Translations under genes and position numbers: made by a program | Shown: positions 16,542-26,157 of the stretch, piece by piece | Layout of the letters: every line of letters begins with the position of its first letter | Numbering within the stretch: position 1 is the stretch's first letter | DNA from: Archangium violaceum Cb vi76 | GTDB lineage: Bacteria > Myxococcota > Myxococcia > Myxococcales > Myxococcaceae | Assembly (NCBI RefSeq): GCF_000733295.1 | Contig: NZ_JPMI01000340.1 | Location: forward strand, 1-64,000 | Length of the DNA: 64,000 nucleotides | Direction: 5' to 3' | The notes under the pieces: generated by a model | The model's database searches: none | Told to the model about the DNA's origin: nothing | What the model saw: the letters and a program-made list of their open reading frames with translations, nothing else

Positions 16542-18323
16542 CTACTTGTGGGGCTTGAGCTGCTCGACCAGGCCCTTGATGGACTGCTTGAGGATGCCGC
16601 CCGTGTTCACGTCCCCCTTCATCATGGACTGGGCGAAGTGCTTCGCCTGCTCGAGGGTGATGTGCGGCGGCAGTGGCGGCACGTCCGGATCGGTGTACGC
16701 CTCGAGCACCACCGGCCGGTCCGAGCCCAGCGCCTGATCCCACGCGCGGGCGAGCTGCTCCGGCTTGTCCACGCGGATGCCGCGCAGGCCGATGGACTCG
16801 GCGTACCGGGCATAGGGGAAGTCGGGTAGATCCTGCGTGGCCGGCAGCTTCGGGTCCCCCGCGAGCACGCGCTGCTCCCACGTCACCTGGTTGAGATCGC
16901 GGTTGTTGAGCACCAGCACGATGAAGCGCGGGTCCTTCCACTCCTTCCAGTATTTGGCCACGGTGATGAGCTCGGCGTTGCCGTTCATCTGCATGGCGCC
17001 GTCGCCCACCAGGGCGATGACGGGCCGGTCCGGGTAGGCGAACTTGGCGCCAATGGCATACGGCACGCCGCAGCCCATGGTGGCCAGGTTGCCCGACAGG
17101 GACGCCATCATCCCCCTGCGAATCTTCAGGTCGCGCGCGAACCAGTTGGCCGCCGAGCCCGAGTCCGCCGAGAGGATGACGCCCTCCGGCAGCTTCGGCG
17201 ACAGCTCCCAGAAGACGCGCTGCGGGTTGATGGGGTTGGCGTCCTTCATCGCCATTCCCTCCGACGCCTTCCACCACTGGCGGATGCTCTTCTCGAGGCC
17301 ATCGCGCCAGCTCCGGTCCTCCTTGCGCTCGAGCAGCGGAATGAGGGCGCGCAGCGTCTCCTGGGAGTCCCCTGTGAGAGGCACCTCCATGGGGTAGCGG
17401 ATGGCGAGCATCCGGCCGTCGAGATCGATCTGCACCCCGCGCGCCTGGCCCTCGGGCGGGAGGAACTCCGAGTAGGGGAAGCTGGTGCCCACCATGAGCA
17501 GGGTGTCGCACTCCATCATCATGTCCCAGCTGGGCCGGGTGCCCAGCAGGCCGATGGCGCCGGTGACGAAGGGCAGCGAGTCCGGCAGCACCGCCTTGCC
17601 CAGCAGCGCCTTGGCCACGCCGGCGCCCAGCAGGTCCGCCACCTCGATGAGCTCATCCGCCGCGCGCAGGGCGCCCGCGCCCACCAGCATCGCCACCTTC
17701 TTGCCGGCGTTGAGCACCTCGGCGGCGCGCTTGAGGTCCTTCTCCTGGGGAACCACGCGCGGCTCGCAGTAACCCACGCTGGAGTGGATGGAGCCGTGCA
17801 CGCGAGGAGGCGGCTGGTAGGGCTCCTCCTGGATGTCGTTGGGGATGATGACGCACGTGACCGTGCGCTCGGCGCGGGCGATGCGCAGGGCCCGGTCCAC
17901 CGCATGGCGCACCGCCGAGGGGTGCGTCACCATGGTGATGTACTCGGACGCCACGTCCTTGAAGAGCACCGGCAGGTCCACCTCCTGCTGGTAGTGGCCA
18001 CCCAGCCCCATGCTCTTCTGCTGGCCCACGATGGCCACCACGGGCTGGTGATCCAGCTTCGCGTCATAGAGGCCGTTGAGCAGATGGATGGCCCCTGGGC
18101 CCGAGGTGGCCAGACACACGCCGGGCTCGCCGGTGAACTTGGCATGGGCGCACGCCATGAAGGCCGCCATCTCCTCGTGGCGCGTCTGGATGAACTGGAA
18201 CTCGGAGTTGCGGCCCAGCGCTCCGAGGATGCCGTTGATGCCATCCCCCGGATACCCGTAGATGCGGCGGACGCCCCACTGTGAGAGGCGATAGAGCAGG
18301 TAATCGCTGACGGTGGCGCTCAT
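16542..18323 (-). CDS. Thiamine-diphosphate enzyme, pyruvate oxidase (PoxB)-like
   Basis: This predicted 593-residue protein has the three-domain layout of the PoxB / acetolactate synthase family. The N-terminal Pyr domain carries the TPP-activating Glu50 in TRHEEMAAF. The middle domain is FAD/nucleotide-type. The C-terminal PP domain has the metal/TPP motif starting GDGAMQMNGNAE at about residue 437 and ending near VLVLNN. Whether it oxidises, decarboxylates or condenses pyruvate cannot be told from sequence. There is no paired small subunit, which argues against acetohydroxyacid synthase of the biosynthetic type. I start at MSATVSDYLL; the ATG 12 bases upstream is also possible. The gene stands alone. 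Confidence 0.85.
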   Translation of the reverse strand: MSATVSDYLLYRLSQWGVRRIYGYPGDGINGILGALGRNSEFQFIQTRHEEMAAFMACAHAKFTGEPGVCLATSGPGAIHLLNGLYDAKLDHQPVVAIVGQQKSMGLGGHYQQEVDLPVLFKDVASEYITMVTHPSAVRHAVDRALRIARAERTVTCVIIPNDIQEEPYQPPPRVHGSIHSSVGYCEPRVVPQEKDLKRAAEVLNAGKKVAMLVGAGALRAADELIEVADLLGAGVAKALLGKAVLPDSLPFVTGAIGLLGTRPSWDMMMECDTLLMVGTSFPYSEFLPPEGQARGVQIDLDGRMLAIRYPMEVPLTGDSQETLRALIPLLERKEDRSWRDGLEKSIRQWWKASEGMAMKDANPINPQRVFWELSPKLPEGVILSADSGSAANWFARDLKIRRGMMASLSGNLATMGCGVPYAIGAKFAYPDRPVIALVGDGAMQMNGNAELITVAKYWKEWKDPRFIVLVLNNRDLNQVTWEQRVLAGDPKLPATQDLPDFPYARYAESIGLRGIRVDKPEQLARAWDQALGSDRPVVLEAYTDPDVPPLPPHITLEQAKHFAQSMMKGDVNTGGILKQSIKGLVEQLKPHK

Positions 18324-18597
18324 CTGGGTTCCCATCCTCCATGCGGTGAAGCCGCACCGGGCAACTTGGGGTCCTGCCGGCATCGTTCGGAACCCATTCG
18401 GGGAGAAACATCCCGGGAGGCCCTCTTCCCCTCCGTCCGAGGACGACCGGGCGAGCGTCCAGCCCGGGGCCGATGCGTGGTTTCACCTCCGTGCGGGAAT
18501 CCGACATGCGGCCCACGCCACCTTCAAATGGTCACTGGCGGGCATACCCATGACGTGGGGTTGTAATCCTCGAAGTCCGAGGTAGTCTCCGCGCCCC
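18324..18597. other. Divergent intergenic region (PoxB-like / PadR)
   Basis: About 270 bases separate the divergent enzyme and regulator genes. No open frame here looks coding. It is a natural place for the PadR-family operator, but I found no convincing long palindrome. Confidence 0.35.
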
Positions 18598-18912
18598 ATG
18601 GACACTCCGCTCTCGACCCGGACCGCGATCCTGACCGTGCTGGTACAGGACAGGAGTTTCGGACTGGAGATCATCGAGAAGGTTCGTGCGCGGACCGAGG
18701 GGAAGATCGTCCTGGATGAGGGCTCGGTGTACCCCGCCCTCAAGGCGCTGGAGCGCGAGGGTCTGGTGCGCAGCTTCGAGGGAGAGCCCCTCGCGGAGCG
18801 GGGGGGCCGGCCGAGGCGCTACTACGAGCTGACAGGCGAGGGCCGGCGCGCCGCGCTCGAGCAGAAACGGGCGGTGTCCGGAGGACTGCTCAGGCCCGTG
18901 GGAGCGTTCTGA
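18598..18912 (+). CDS. PadR family transcriptional regulator
   Basis: This 104-residue winged-helix protein matches the short PadR type. It starts with STRTAILTVLVQDRSFGLEI, then GSVYPALKALEREGLV (the recognition-helix and wing region), then GRPRRYYELTGEGRRAALE. PadR proteins are usually repressors released by small ligands. It sits divergent to the PoxB-like gene and 41 bases ahead of a histidine kinase on the same strand; either could be its target. Length is normal for a stand-alone PadR. Confidence 0.9.
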   Translation: MDTPLSTRTAILTVLVQDRSFGLEIIEKVRARTEGKIVLDEGSVYPALKALEREGLVRSFEGEPLAERGGRPRRYYELTGEGRRAALEQKRAVSGGLLRPVGAF

Positions 18913-18953
18913 GTAGCCACCGCGTGCTCGTTTATGCGGTATGAAGCGGTGAC

Positions 18954-20600
18954 ATGACGGCGGAGCGGAACACGGAGCACGCCCTGCGCACCTCGGATGC
19001 CCGGCTCGCGGGCATCATCTCCCTGGCCGCGGATGCCATCATCTCCGTGGATGGCCAGGGACGCATCACCCTCTTCAACTCCGGGGCGGAGCAGATCTTC
19101 GGCTACAGCGCCCGGGAGATCCTCGGCCAGCCGCTGGAGTTGCTCCTCCCCGAGCGATTCCGGGGCGGCCACCCCGGACACCTCGAGACCTTCGGGAAGG
19201 GGCCCGTGGTTTCCCGGAGGATGGCCGAGCGCCAACCCATCTTCGGCCGGAGGAAGAACGGAGAGGAGTTCCCCGCCGAGGCCGCCATCTCCCGGATGGA
19301 GGTGGAGGGCGAGCGGGTGCTGACGGCCATCCTGCGGGACGTCTCGCTGCAGAAGCAGGTGGAGGCGGAGCACCGCTTCCTGGCGCGGGCCGGGGAGACG
19401 CTCTCCAGCTCGTTGGACGCCGAGCGCACCCTGGCCGAGGTGGCCCGGCTCACGGTGGAGTCCCTGGCGGACTGGTGCCTGGTGTACGTCACCGAGGGCG
19501 AGCAGGTGCGCCTGCTGGAGGTGGCCCACCACGAGCCCGGACAGCAGGCGCTGGCCACGGCGCTGCGCGAGTTCCGCATCGACATGAGCCAGCCCTTCCT
19601 CGCGCGCGAGGTGCTGGTGCGGCGCGAGCCCCTGCTCATGCCCGTCGTCACCCCCGAGGCGCTGGAGTCCATGGCCCAGGGCGGCGAGCACCTGTCGCTG
19701 CTGCGGCGGCTCGAGCCGCGCTCGCTCATGGGCGTGCCCCTCCTGACCGATGAGCGGCTGCTGGGAGCGCTGGTCTTCATCTCGACCCGCCCGGGGCGCG
19801 GCTATGGCGCGGCGGACGTGGAGTTCGCCCAGGGGCTGGCACGGCTCGCCAGCCTGTCGATGGAGAATGCCCGGCTCTATCAGGCCGCCCAGCGCGCGAC
19901 GAAGGTCCGCGACGAGGTGCTGGGCATCGTGGCCCATGATCTGCGCAGCCCACTCAACTCCATCTCCCTGTGGCTCCAGGTGGTCGAGCGGCAGATCCAG
20001 AAGCTGGGCTCGGCGGACCTCCAGACCCGGAGCCAGGAGCCGGTGAGATCCATTGCCTCCTCGTGCAGGCGCATGGGCCGGCTCATCCAGGATCTCCTGG
20101 ACGTGGCGCGGCTGGAGGCGGGCCGGCTGTCTTTGAACGTGAGCCCCCAGACCCCCGCCAGTCTGCTCCGGGAAGCCATCGATTCGGCCGGTCCCGAGGC
20201 CACGGGGCACCAGCTGCACCTGGACGCTTCCGAGGAGACACCTCACGTCCTGGCCGATCGAGACCGGCTGCTCCAGGTCTTCTCCAACCTGCTGGGCAAC
20301 GCGTTGAAGTTCACGCCAGAGGGAGGGGAGATCCGGGTGGGCGCGCGCGTGGAGGGCGAGCAGGTCCGCTTCCATGTGCGCGATACCGGTCCGGGGATTC
20401 CTCCCGAGTCGCTCGCGCACATCTTCGATCGCTTCTGGCAGGCGAACCGGACGGATCGCCGAGGGGCGGGCCTCGGGCTGTCCATCGCCAGGGGCATCGT
20501 CGAGGCGCACGGGGGCACGCTCCAGGTGGAGAGCGAGCCGGGCCGTGGCAGCACGTTCTCCTTCACCGTGCCTGTCGTGCCTCGAGCGAAGCCGCGCTGA
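18954..20600 (+). CDS. PAS-GAF sensor histidine kinase
   Basis: This 548-residue cytoplasmic kinase has an N-terminal PAS domain at about 10-125 (AIISVDGQGRITLFNSGAEQ) and a GAF domain at about 140-300 with a PLLTDERLLGALVF strand. HisKA has His328 in IVAHDLRSPL. The HATPase domain has the N box (NLLGNALKF), G1 (DTGPGIP) and G2 (GAGLGLSIA). No transmembrane segment or receiver domain is present, and no response regulator is adjacent. The next gene starts six bases after the stop, so they probably share a transcript. The signal sensed is unknown. Confidence 0.88.
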   Translation: MTAERNTEHALRTSDARLAGIISLAADAIISVDGQGRITLFNSGAEQIFGYSAREILGQPLELLLPERFRGGHPGHLETFGKGPVVSRRMAERQPIFGRRKNGEEFPAEAAISRMEVEGERVLTAILRDVSLQKQVEAEHRFLARAGETLSSSLDAERTLAEVARLTVESLADWCLVYVTEGEQVRLLEVAHHEPGQQALATALREFRIDMSQPFLAREVLVRREPLLMPVVTPEALESMAQGGEHLSLLRRLEPRSLMGVPLLTDERLLGALVFISTRPGRGYGAADVEFAQGLARLASLSMENARLYQAAQRATKVRDEVLGIVAHDLRSPLNSISLWLQVVERQIQKLGSADLQTRSQEPVRSIASSCRRMGRLIQDLLDVARLEAGRLSLNVSPQTPASLLREAIDSAGPEATGHQLHLDASEETPHVLADRDRLLQVFSNLLGNALKFTPEGGEIRVGARVEGEQVRFHVRDTGPGIPPESLAHIFDRFWQANRTDRRGAGLGLSIARGIVEAHGGTLQVESEPGRGSTFSFTVPVVPRAKPR

Positions 20601-20606
20601 AACGCC

Positions 20607-21698
20607 ATGAGCTCCCCTCTCCTGCTGACGATCCTCGTGACCACGCTCACCTCCAACACGCCCCCGTCCCCGGAGTTCGGCGCCGAGGCCGCGACGCGCT
20701 TCGCGGAGCTGGCACTCGCCTGCGTCCACAAGGAGTACCCGAACAAGATCGCTCACGTGATGGCGGGCGACGCGGACGTGCGCCCGCCTCGCGAGCTCAC
20801 TCCGGCCTTCTACGGGTGCTACGACTGGCACTCGGCCGTCCACGGGCACTGGCTGCTGGTGCGGCTGGCGCGGACCTTCCCGGAGGCGCCCTTCGCCGCG
20901 CGCGCCCGGGAGGCGCTGGCGAAGAGCCTGACGCCCGCGAACATCGAGGCGGAGGTGCGCTACCTGAGCGCCCCGGGCCGGGTGTCATTCGAGCGCCCCT
21001 ATGGACTGGCGTGGCTGCTCCAGCTCGCGGCGGAGCTGCGGGAGTGGGACGATCCCCAGGCGCGCGAGTGGTCGGCCACGCTGAAGCCGTTGGAGACGCG
21101 CGCGGCCGATCGGCTCCGGGAGTGGCTGCCCAAGCTCTCGCGGCCCATCCGCGAGGGCGAGCATGATCAGACGGCCTTCTCCTTCGGGCTCATCCTCGAC
21201 TGGGCGCGGCGGGCGGAGGATCGCGCGATGGAGCAACTGCTGACGTCGCGGGTGGAGACCTACTACGGGAAGGACGTCCGGGGCCCGCTCGCGTACGAGC
21301 CCTCGGGGCAGGACTTCCTCTCGCCGTGCCTGGGAGAGGCGGACCTGATGCGGCGGCTCCTCCCTCCGGCGCGCTTCGCCACGTGGCTGCGCGGCTTCCT
21401 GCCGCAGATTCCCACGGATGGCTCCACGGCCTGGCTCGCCCCGGCGGTGGTGACGGACCCGAGCGATCCAAAGCTGGCGCACCTGGACGGCCTGAACCTG
21501 AGCCGGGCGTGGATGCTGGAGGGAATCGTGTCCGGACTGCCGCCCGCGGACAAACGGCTGCGCGCGCTGCGGGCAACGGCGAAGCTCCACCGTGAGGCGG
21601 GGCTCCGGGCGGTGACGGGAGCCCACTACGAGGGCGGACACTGGCTGGGCAGCTTCGCCGTGTACCTCGTCACGGGCAGGGGCCTGCGCGAGCCATGA
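20607..21698 (+). CDS. DUF2891 family protein
   Basis: This 363-residue protein contains FYGCYDWHSAVHGHWLLVRL near residue 70, the most recognisable DUF2891 motif. YGLAWLLQLAAELREWDD and HYEGGHWLGSFAVYLVTG also fit the family. Its predicted alpha/alpha-toroid-like helices resemble glycan-active enzymes, but I know of no established function. The N-terminus (MSSPLLLTILVTTLTSN) is weakly hydrophobic and could be a short signal sequence. It is coupled to the histidine kinase upstream with a six-base gap and converges on the peptidase gene. Confidence 0.75.
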   Translation: MSSPLLLTILVTTLTSNTPPSPEFGAEAATRFAELALACVHKEYPNKIAHVMAGDADVRPPRELTPAFYGCYDWHSAVHGHWLLVRLARTFPEAPFAARAREALAKSLTPANIEAEVRYLSAPGRVSFERPYGLAWLLQLAAELREWDDPQAREWSATLKPLETRAADRLREWLPKLSRPIREGEHDQTAFSFGLILDWARRAEDRAMEQLLTSRVETYYGKDVRGPLAYEPSGQDFLSPCLGEADLMRRLLPPARFATWLRGFLPQIPTDGSTAWLAPAVVTDPSDPKLAHLDGLNLSRAWMLEGIVSGLPPADKRLRALRATAKLHREAGLRAVTGAHYEGGHWLGSFAVYLVTGRGLREP

Positions 21699-21725
21699 CG
21701 CCCTGAACGGACCTGCTTCGTGGGC

Positions 21726-23042
21726 TTAGCGGGGCTCGGCCGGCGAGGGGATGAGGATGAGCGATTCCTGCGGCGGGATGAGGTACTCCGCGCCCTTCTC
21801 CGTTACCACGGCCATCTCCTCGACGGAGAGCGTCTTCGTCTCGCCGGGAGTCGGGAGCTTCCAGGCGAAGAAGCCATCGAAGCCGAAGACCTGACCGGGA
21901 CGGAGCGGCCGGAGCGCCCAGCCCTCGGGGGGCTTGCCCTTCTGCGCGCCCGAGAGCGCCGGGCCCACGTCGTGCGCCCAGTAGCCCACGGGATGTCCCG
22001 TGCCCCACATCACCGGCTCCGAGCCCGCCTCGCGCATCAAGTCCCGCTGGGCCTTGTCCACGTCGTAGCCGCGCACCCCGGGCTTCATCGCCGCGAGCGC
22101 CACGCGGCTGCCCTTCTTCGACTTCTCCCACTTCGCCAGCGCGTCGGCGGGAGGCTGCGTCTCGCCCGGGGCGAGCACATAGGCGAAGCGCTGGATGTCG
22201 GTGCACCACACGCCCTCCACCTTGATGCCGAAATCCATCTGGATGAAGTCACCCGGCTGGATGACTCGATCCGTGGCGTGCGAGTGGCCCCGGTCCGGAC
22301 CGGAGTTCACGTTGGGGTTCTGGTCGGGCTGCCAACCGTCTTCCACGCCCAGCTCGGCCATGCGCTTCTTGAGGAAGCGCGCCACGTCCGAGTCGCGCGT
22401 CTTGCCCGGGACGACGGTGCGGTAGGCCTCTTCCTGGAGCGACGCCGTCAGCGCCGCGGCGCGCCGCATGATCTCCACCTCCTCGGGGAGCTTCACGGAC
22501 AGCCACTCGAAGACGAGCTCCTCGGAGGACACGACGCGGCGGCGCAGCGAGGGAGACAGTGCCGCCTCGAGCCGCTGACGCTGGGTGGCCGACAGCCCAT
22601 CCGCCACCGTGAGTTTGCTCGAGGAGTTCACCGCGATGCGCTGGGGTTTCGCCTCGGCGAGCGCCGTGGCCACCCGGGCGAACACGTCCGTGCCGCGCTC
22701 CAGGGAGAGCACCTGGTCGAACGGGCCCACGTCCTGGAGGGCCCTGGCCTCACCCGCCGGAGACAGCGCGAGCGAGCGCACCCCGTCCTTCTGCTTCAGG
22801 AAGAGGAAGGCCGCCTGGGCACCCGTGTTCTCACAACCCACGTGCCTGGCCAGGGGATCGTTGTCGTTCTCGCGGCAGATGACGACCCAGGCATCCACCT
22901 GCGCCAACTCCATGGCTCGCGGGAGCAGTTGCTGGATGCGGGCCTTGCGGATGCGGGGCCAGGAGCTCTGGGAGGCGGATTCGGCGGCGCTGGCGGGCAG
23001 GGCCGTGAGAAGCAGCAGGGCGGAGATCAGGGCACGACGCAT
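21726..23042 (-). CDS. Secreted M24 metallopeptidase (Xaa-Pro aminopeptidase-like), one ligand changed
   Basis: This 438-residue protein has a clear signal peptide (RRALISALLLLTALPASAA). The creatinase/aminopeptidase-P fold is recognisable, with an N-terminal domain to about 175 and a pita-bread catalytic domain after it. Metal ligands visible are Asp270 (FIQMDFG), Asp282 (WCTDIQR), His350 (GTGHPVG) and Glu408/409 (SVEEM). The fourth ligand, normally Glu in a VEPG-like motif, is Asp389 in FGFDGFF. Asp can also bind metal, so activity may be retained or altered. It would trim Xaa-Pro N-termini of peptides in the periplasm or outside. It is a single gene with no obvious partner. Confidence 0.82.
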   Translation of the reverse strand: MRRALISALLLLTALPASAAESASQSSWPRIRKARIQQLLPRAMELAQVDAWVVICRENDNDPLARHVGCENTGAQAAFLFLKQKDGVRSLALSPAGEARALQDVGPFDQVLSLERGTDVFARVATALAEAKPQRIAVNSSSKLTVADGLSATQRQRLEAALSPSLRRRVVSSEELVFEWLSVKLPEEVEIMRRAAALTASLQEEAYRTVVPGKTRDSDVARFLKKRMAELGVEDGWQPDQNPNVNSGPDRGHSHATDRVIQPGDFIQMDFGIKVEGVWCTDIQRFAYVLAPGETQPPADALAKWEKSKKGSRVALAAMKPGVRGYDVDKAQRDLMREAGSEPVMWGTGHPVGYWAHDVGPALSGAQKGKPPEGWALRPLRPGQVFGFDGFFAWKLPTPGETKTLSVEEMAVVTEKGAEYLIPPQESLILIPSPAEPR

Positions 23043-23182
23043 CGAAGTGGGGCCTCCAGGGGGAGGCCCATGCTGCCATACTCCCGAAAGGTCAGCGGGC
23101 GGGCAGAAGGGCGCCCGGAGGGCATCCGGCCCCTCAACATCTCCTGGGGGCCGGGCTGGCGGGTGCTAAGGTGCGCGGCCGA

Positions 23183-24199
23183 ATGAAGCGCATTCTTCTC
23201 GTCCTGGTTGGGATTTTCGTCCTCGCGGTGGGCGCGGTTGCTGGCACGTTCTTCTGGGCGGAGCGCGAGGTCCAACGCGCCGTGGCTCCGCCGGGCGCCC
23301 CCATGGTGGAATTCACCGTGCCCAAGGGCACCACGGGCCGTGGCCTGGGTACCCAGCTCGCCGCCCAGGGGCTGCTCCGCGACGTCCGCATCTGGCGCTG
23401 GCACCTCTACCGCCGCGGCAAGTTCGCCCCCAAGGCGGGCCGCCACATGGTGAGCCCGTCCATGACCATGGCGGAGCTGTCCACCGCGCTCGAGGGCAGC
23501 CCCATCCCCGAGGACGTCCCCTTCGTCGTCATCGAGGGCTGGCGCCTGCGGGATACGGACGAGGCGCTCGCCGCCGCGGGCCTCATCAAGCCCGGTGCCT
23601 ACATCGCCGCCGCCAGCGAGCCTGGCCGCTACACCGCGGCCTTCCCGCTCCCGCGCGCCACGCTCGAGGGCTACCTCTACCCGGAGACGTACCGGGTGGT
23701 GCCCGGCGCCTTCAACGTCCAGGAGCTCATCCAGCGCCAGTTGGACACCTTCGCCGAGCGCTTCTACACGCCGAACCGCGCGGCCCTCGAGAGCAGCGGC
23801 CGCAGCCTGCACGAGGTGGTGGTGATGGCCTCGATGCTGGAGCGCGAGGAGCCGGTGCCGGCACAGCGTCCGCTGGTGGCGGGCATCCTCTGGAAGCGCG
23901 TGGACAAGGGCTTCCCGCTGGGCGTGGACGCGACGTCCCGCTACGAGCTGGCCGAGTGGAATGATCGGGTGGCCTTCCTCAAGCGCCTGCGCGACCAGGC
24001 GGACCCGTGGAACACGCGGCACCGCAAGGGCCTGCCGCCGGGTCCCATCGGCGCGCCCACCGTGGAGTCGCTCCAGGCCTCGCTCAAGCCCAAGCCGAGC
24101 GAGTTCTGGTACTACCTCCACGACGCCGAGCGGCGCCTGCACCCCTCGCGCAACGCCGACGAGCACGAGGCGCTGCGCCGCAAGTACAACGTCTACTGA
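23183..24199 (+). CDS. mltG: Endolytic murein transglycosylase MltG
   Basis: This 338-residue inner-membrane protein has one N-terminal transmembrane helix (about 4-24, ILLVLVGIFVLAVGAVAG) and a periplasmic YceG/MltG domain. The catalytic region is VVMASMLEREEPV, with Glu220 or Glu222 as the likely active residue, followed by PLVAGILWKRVDKGFPLGVD. GPIGAPTVESLQASLKP and FWYYLHDAE are family signatures. MltG cleaves nascent glycan strands and limits their length. The ATG at 23183 is preferred to the GTG at 23171. The usual neighbour yqgF (ruvX) or tmk is absent. Confidence 0.93.
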   Translation: MKRILLVLVGIFVLAVGAVAGTFFWAEREVQRAVAPPGAPMVEFTVPKGTTGRGLGTQLAAQGLLRDVRIWRWHLYRRGKFAPKAGRHMVSPSMTMAELSTALEGSPIPEDVPFVVIEGWRLRDTDEALAAAGLIKPGAYIAAASEPGRYTAAFPLPRATLEGYLYPETYRVVPGAFNVQELIQRQLDTFAERFYTPNRAALESSGRSLHEVVVMASMLEREEPVPAQRPLVAGILWKRVDKGFPLGVDATSRYELAEWNDRVAFLKRLRDQADPWNTRHRKGLPPGPIGAPTVESLQASLKPKPSEFWYYLHDAERRLHPSRNADEHEALRRKYNVY

Positions 24200-24206
24200 C
24201 GCTGAC

Positions 24207-25235
24207 TCACGCCGAGGCGGCCAGCGGAGCCGGCTCGGCGCCAGGGGGCTCGTCCAGGACGCGATCCGGCACCTGGGCGAGCGCATCCCGGAGCACCTCC
24301 ATCCCCGCCCCGGGCCGGCAGGCGCGCTCGCTCAGCACGCGCCGCCAGCCACGCGCTCCCGGCTGCCCCGCGAAGAGCCCCAGGATGTGGCGGGTGACGC
24401 GCGACAGGTGCCCGTCGCGCGCCAGCAACTCCTCCACGTACGGCATCAACGCCTCGACCACCTGACGCCGGGTGGGCGCGGGGCGCTCGTCGCCGAACAG
24501 CAGACCATCCGCGAGCGCGAGCATGTACGGGTTCTGGTAGGCCTCGCGGCCGATCATCACGCCATCGGCCCACGCCAGGTGCTCGCGAGCGGCCTCCAGG
24601 GACTTCACGCCACCGTTGAGCACGACGGTCAGGTGGGGGAAGTCCGTCTTGAGCTGGCGGACGGCCTCGTAGCGCAGCGGAGGAATCTCGCGGTTCTCCT
24701 TGGGGCTGAGCCCCTGGAGCCAGGCCTTGCGCGCGTGCACGATGAAGGTGTCACAGCCCGCGCCGTGGATGGTCCGCACGAAGTGCGTCAGGAGCTCGTA
24801 CGAGTCGAGGTCATCGATGCCGAGCCGGTGCTTGACGGTGACGGGCAGGCGGGTGGCACCGCGCATGGCCTCGACACAGCGGGCCACGAGCTCGGGCTTC
24901 GCCATGAGACACGCGCCGAACATGCCGTTCTGCACGCGGTCCGAGGGGCAGCCCACGTTGAGGTTCACCTCGTCATAGCCCCACTGCTCGGCGATGCGGG
25001 CACACTCGGCGAGCTGCGCCGGATCACTGCCGCCGAGCTGGAGCGCGACGGGGTGCTCTTCCTGGGAGAAGTCGAGGTGCCGCGCCTTGTCGCCGTGGAG
25101 GATGGCGCCAATGGTGACCATCTCGGTGTACAGCCGCGTGCGCTTGGAGATGAGGCGCAGGAAGTAGCGGTCGTGGCGATCCGTCCAGTCCATCATGGGC
25201 GCGACGGAGAGTCGGTGGAGCGAGCGGGCAGTCAT
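24207..25235 (-). CDS. dusA: tRNA dihydrouridine synthase, DusA type
   Basis: This predicted 342-residue FMN enzyme reduces uridine in the tRNA D-loop. The N-terminus [19 protein letters not shown] and the block [19 protein letters not shown] are diagnostic. Cys96 is the catalytic acid. The VKHRLGIDD and [18 protein letters not shown] segments favour DusA, the U20/U20a enzyme, over DusB or DusC. The FMN phosphate-binding strand is VLNGGV ... [13 protein letters not shown]. Start at 25235 or 25247; both give an ordinary N-terminus. It converges with mltG across a seven-base gap. Confidence 0.92.
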   Translation of the reverse strand: MTARSLHRLSVAPMMDWTDRHDRYFLRLISKRTRLYTEMVTIGAILHGDKARHLDFSQEEHPVALQLGGSDPAQLAECARIAEQWGYDEVNLNVGCPSDRVQNGMFGACLMAKPELVARCVEAMRGATRLPVTVKHRLGIDDLDSYELLTHFVRTIHGAGCDTFIVHARKAWLQGLSPKENREIPPLRYEAVRQLKTDFPHLTVVLNGGVKSLEAAREHLAWADGVMIGREAYQNPYMLALADGLLFGDERPAPTRRQVVEALMPYVEELLARDGHLSRVTRHILGLFAGQPGARGWRRVLSERACRPGAGMEVLRDALAQVPDRVLDEPPGAEPAPLAASA

Positions 25236-25336
25236 CGGGTCATCCATGCCGGGGATCGGGTCTCCATGCAAGCAGGTCGACTGAGACGCGAGAGGCAGCG
25301 CTCCTCCGCCGGTTCCCTCTCCGGGGTGGCGTCTGC

Positions 25337-25912
25337 TCACCTGGCATTGGCCATGGCCCGTTCGAACAGCTCCTGCACGCCGAGTCGACCTGCCCACTCC
25401 CGCAGATACGACTCATCGAGCGTTCCAGCCGCAAGACGGAGGATCTGCACGACATCACGCCACTGGGTGCTGGAAACCTCTCCACCCTCCCGGAACCACA
25501 ATAGCTTGCGCAGCACGGAGTCCTCTGGGCTCTTGATGTAGAGACCTCGGCCCTCGGGCGTCAGCACCACCCGGCGGCGGCGCGAGAACTCACTTCTGTC
25601 GAACGCTCCTGGACGCAGCAGAAAGAGGTCCACCTTGGTCACCGTCGGTTGGTGGAAGATGTTCCAGGAGCCCCGGCGCGTGGCGGCCTGTCGCAGCGCC
25701 TCGACATCAACATCGAAGTCACTTCCCAGCGCTTGCGCCAGTGACTCTGCTCGAGACGGCTCCAGGTCCACCACGAAGTCGATGTCGTTGGTTGCACGTG
25801 GCTCACCTTGAAGGGAGCTGGCCAGGCTGCCGCCGAGGAAATAGCCCACTCCTACCTGCTCGAACGCCTCGGCGCACTGAAGCGCCACCAGGAGAACGCT
25901 TGGCTCATTCAT
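25337..25912 (-). CDS. AbiEii-like nucleotidyltransferase
   Basis: This 191-residue protein has the minimal nucleotidyltransferase signature: GGS at 27-29, then Asp43 and Asp45 in TNDIDFVVD, with a later KVDLF strand giving the third carboxylate. This places it in the AbiEii / DUF6036-type group, members of which act as toxins that modify tRNA or proteins, or as housekeeping enzymes. Its ATG overlaps the stop of the upstream 82-residue gene, a layout typical of toxin-antitoxin or paired regulatory modules. Which role applies here is not decided by the sequence. Confidence 0.75.
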   Translation of the reverse strand: MNEPSVLLVALQCAEAFEQVGVGYFLGGSLASSLQGEPRATNDIDFVVDLEPSRAESLAQALGSDFDVDVEALRQAATRRGSWNIFHQPTVTKVDLFLLRPGAFDRSEFSRRRRVVLTPEGRGLYIKSPEDSVLRKLLWFREGGEVSSTQWRDVVQILRLAAGTLDESYLREWAGRLGVQELFERAMANAR

Positions 25913-26157
25913 GACAGGAGCGCGGGATGCTCACCGAAGAGGCGCCGGGCCACCTCACGGCCATAGAGGCGCTCGGCCAGCCGCACCCGCACCTCGGTCT
26001 CATCCGCCTGGGGGAAGCGCTGGCGGATACCGACCTCCGCCATCCATCGGACCGTCTGCGTTAGATCCGCTGCCTTTCGAAGGCGCTCCGCCGGAGACAA
26101 GGCTCGAAGCAGTTCGAAGTACCGCTCACGCTGTCCGGGATCAGTATCCTGGTCCAT
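25909..26157 (-). CDS. Small helical partner of the nucleotidyltransferase
   Basis: This 82-residue charged, helical protein begins MDQDTDPGQRERYFELLRAL and ends with RLYGREVARRLFGEHP. The first half resembles small proteins annotated as of unknown function next to nucleotidyltransferases (SPAERLRKAADLTQTVRWM). It overlaps the downstream gene by four bases (ATGA). By position it is a candidate antitoxin or specificity partner. No DNA-binding fold is evident. Confidence 0.6.
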   Translation of the reverse strand: MDQDTDPGQRERYFELLRALSPAERLRKAADLTQTVRWMAEVGIRQRFPQADETEVRVRLAERLYGREVARRLFGEHPALLS

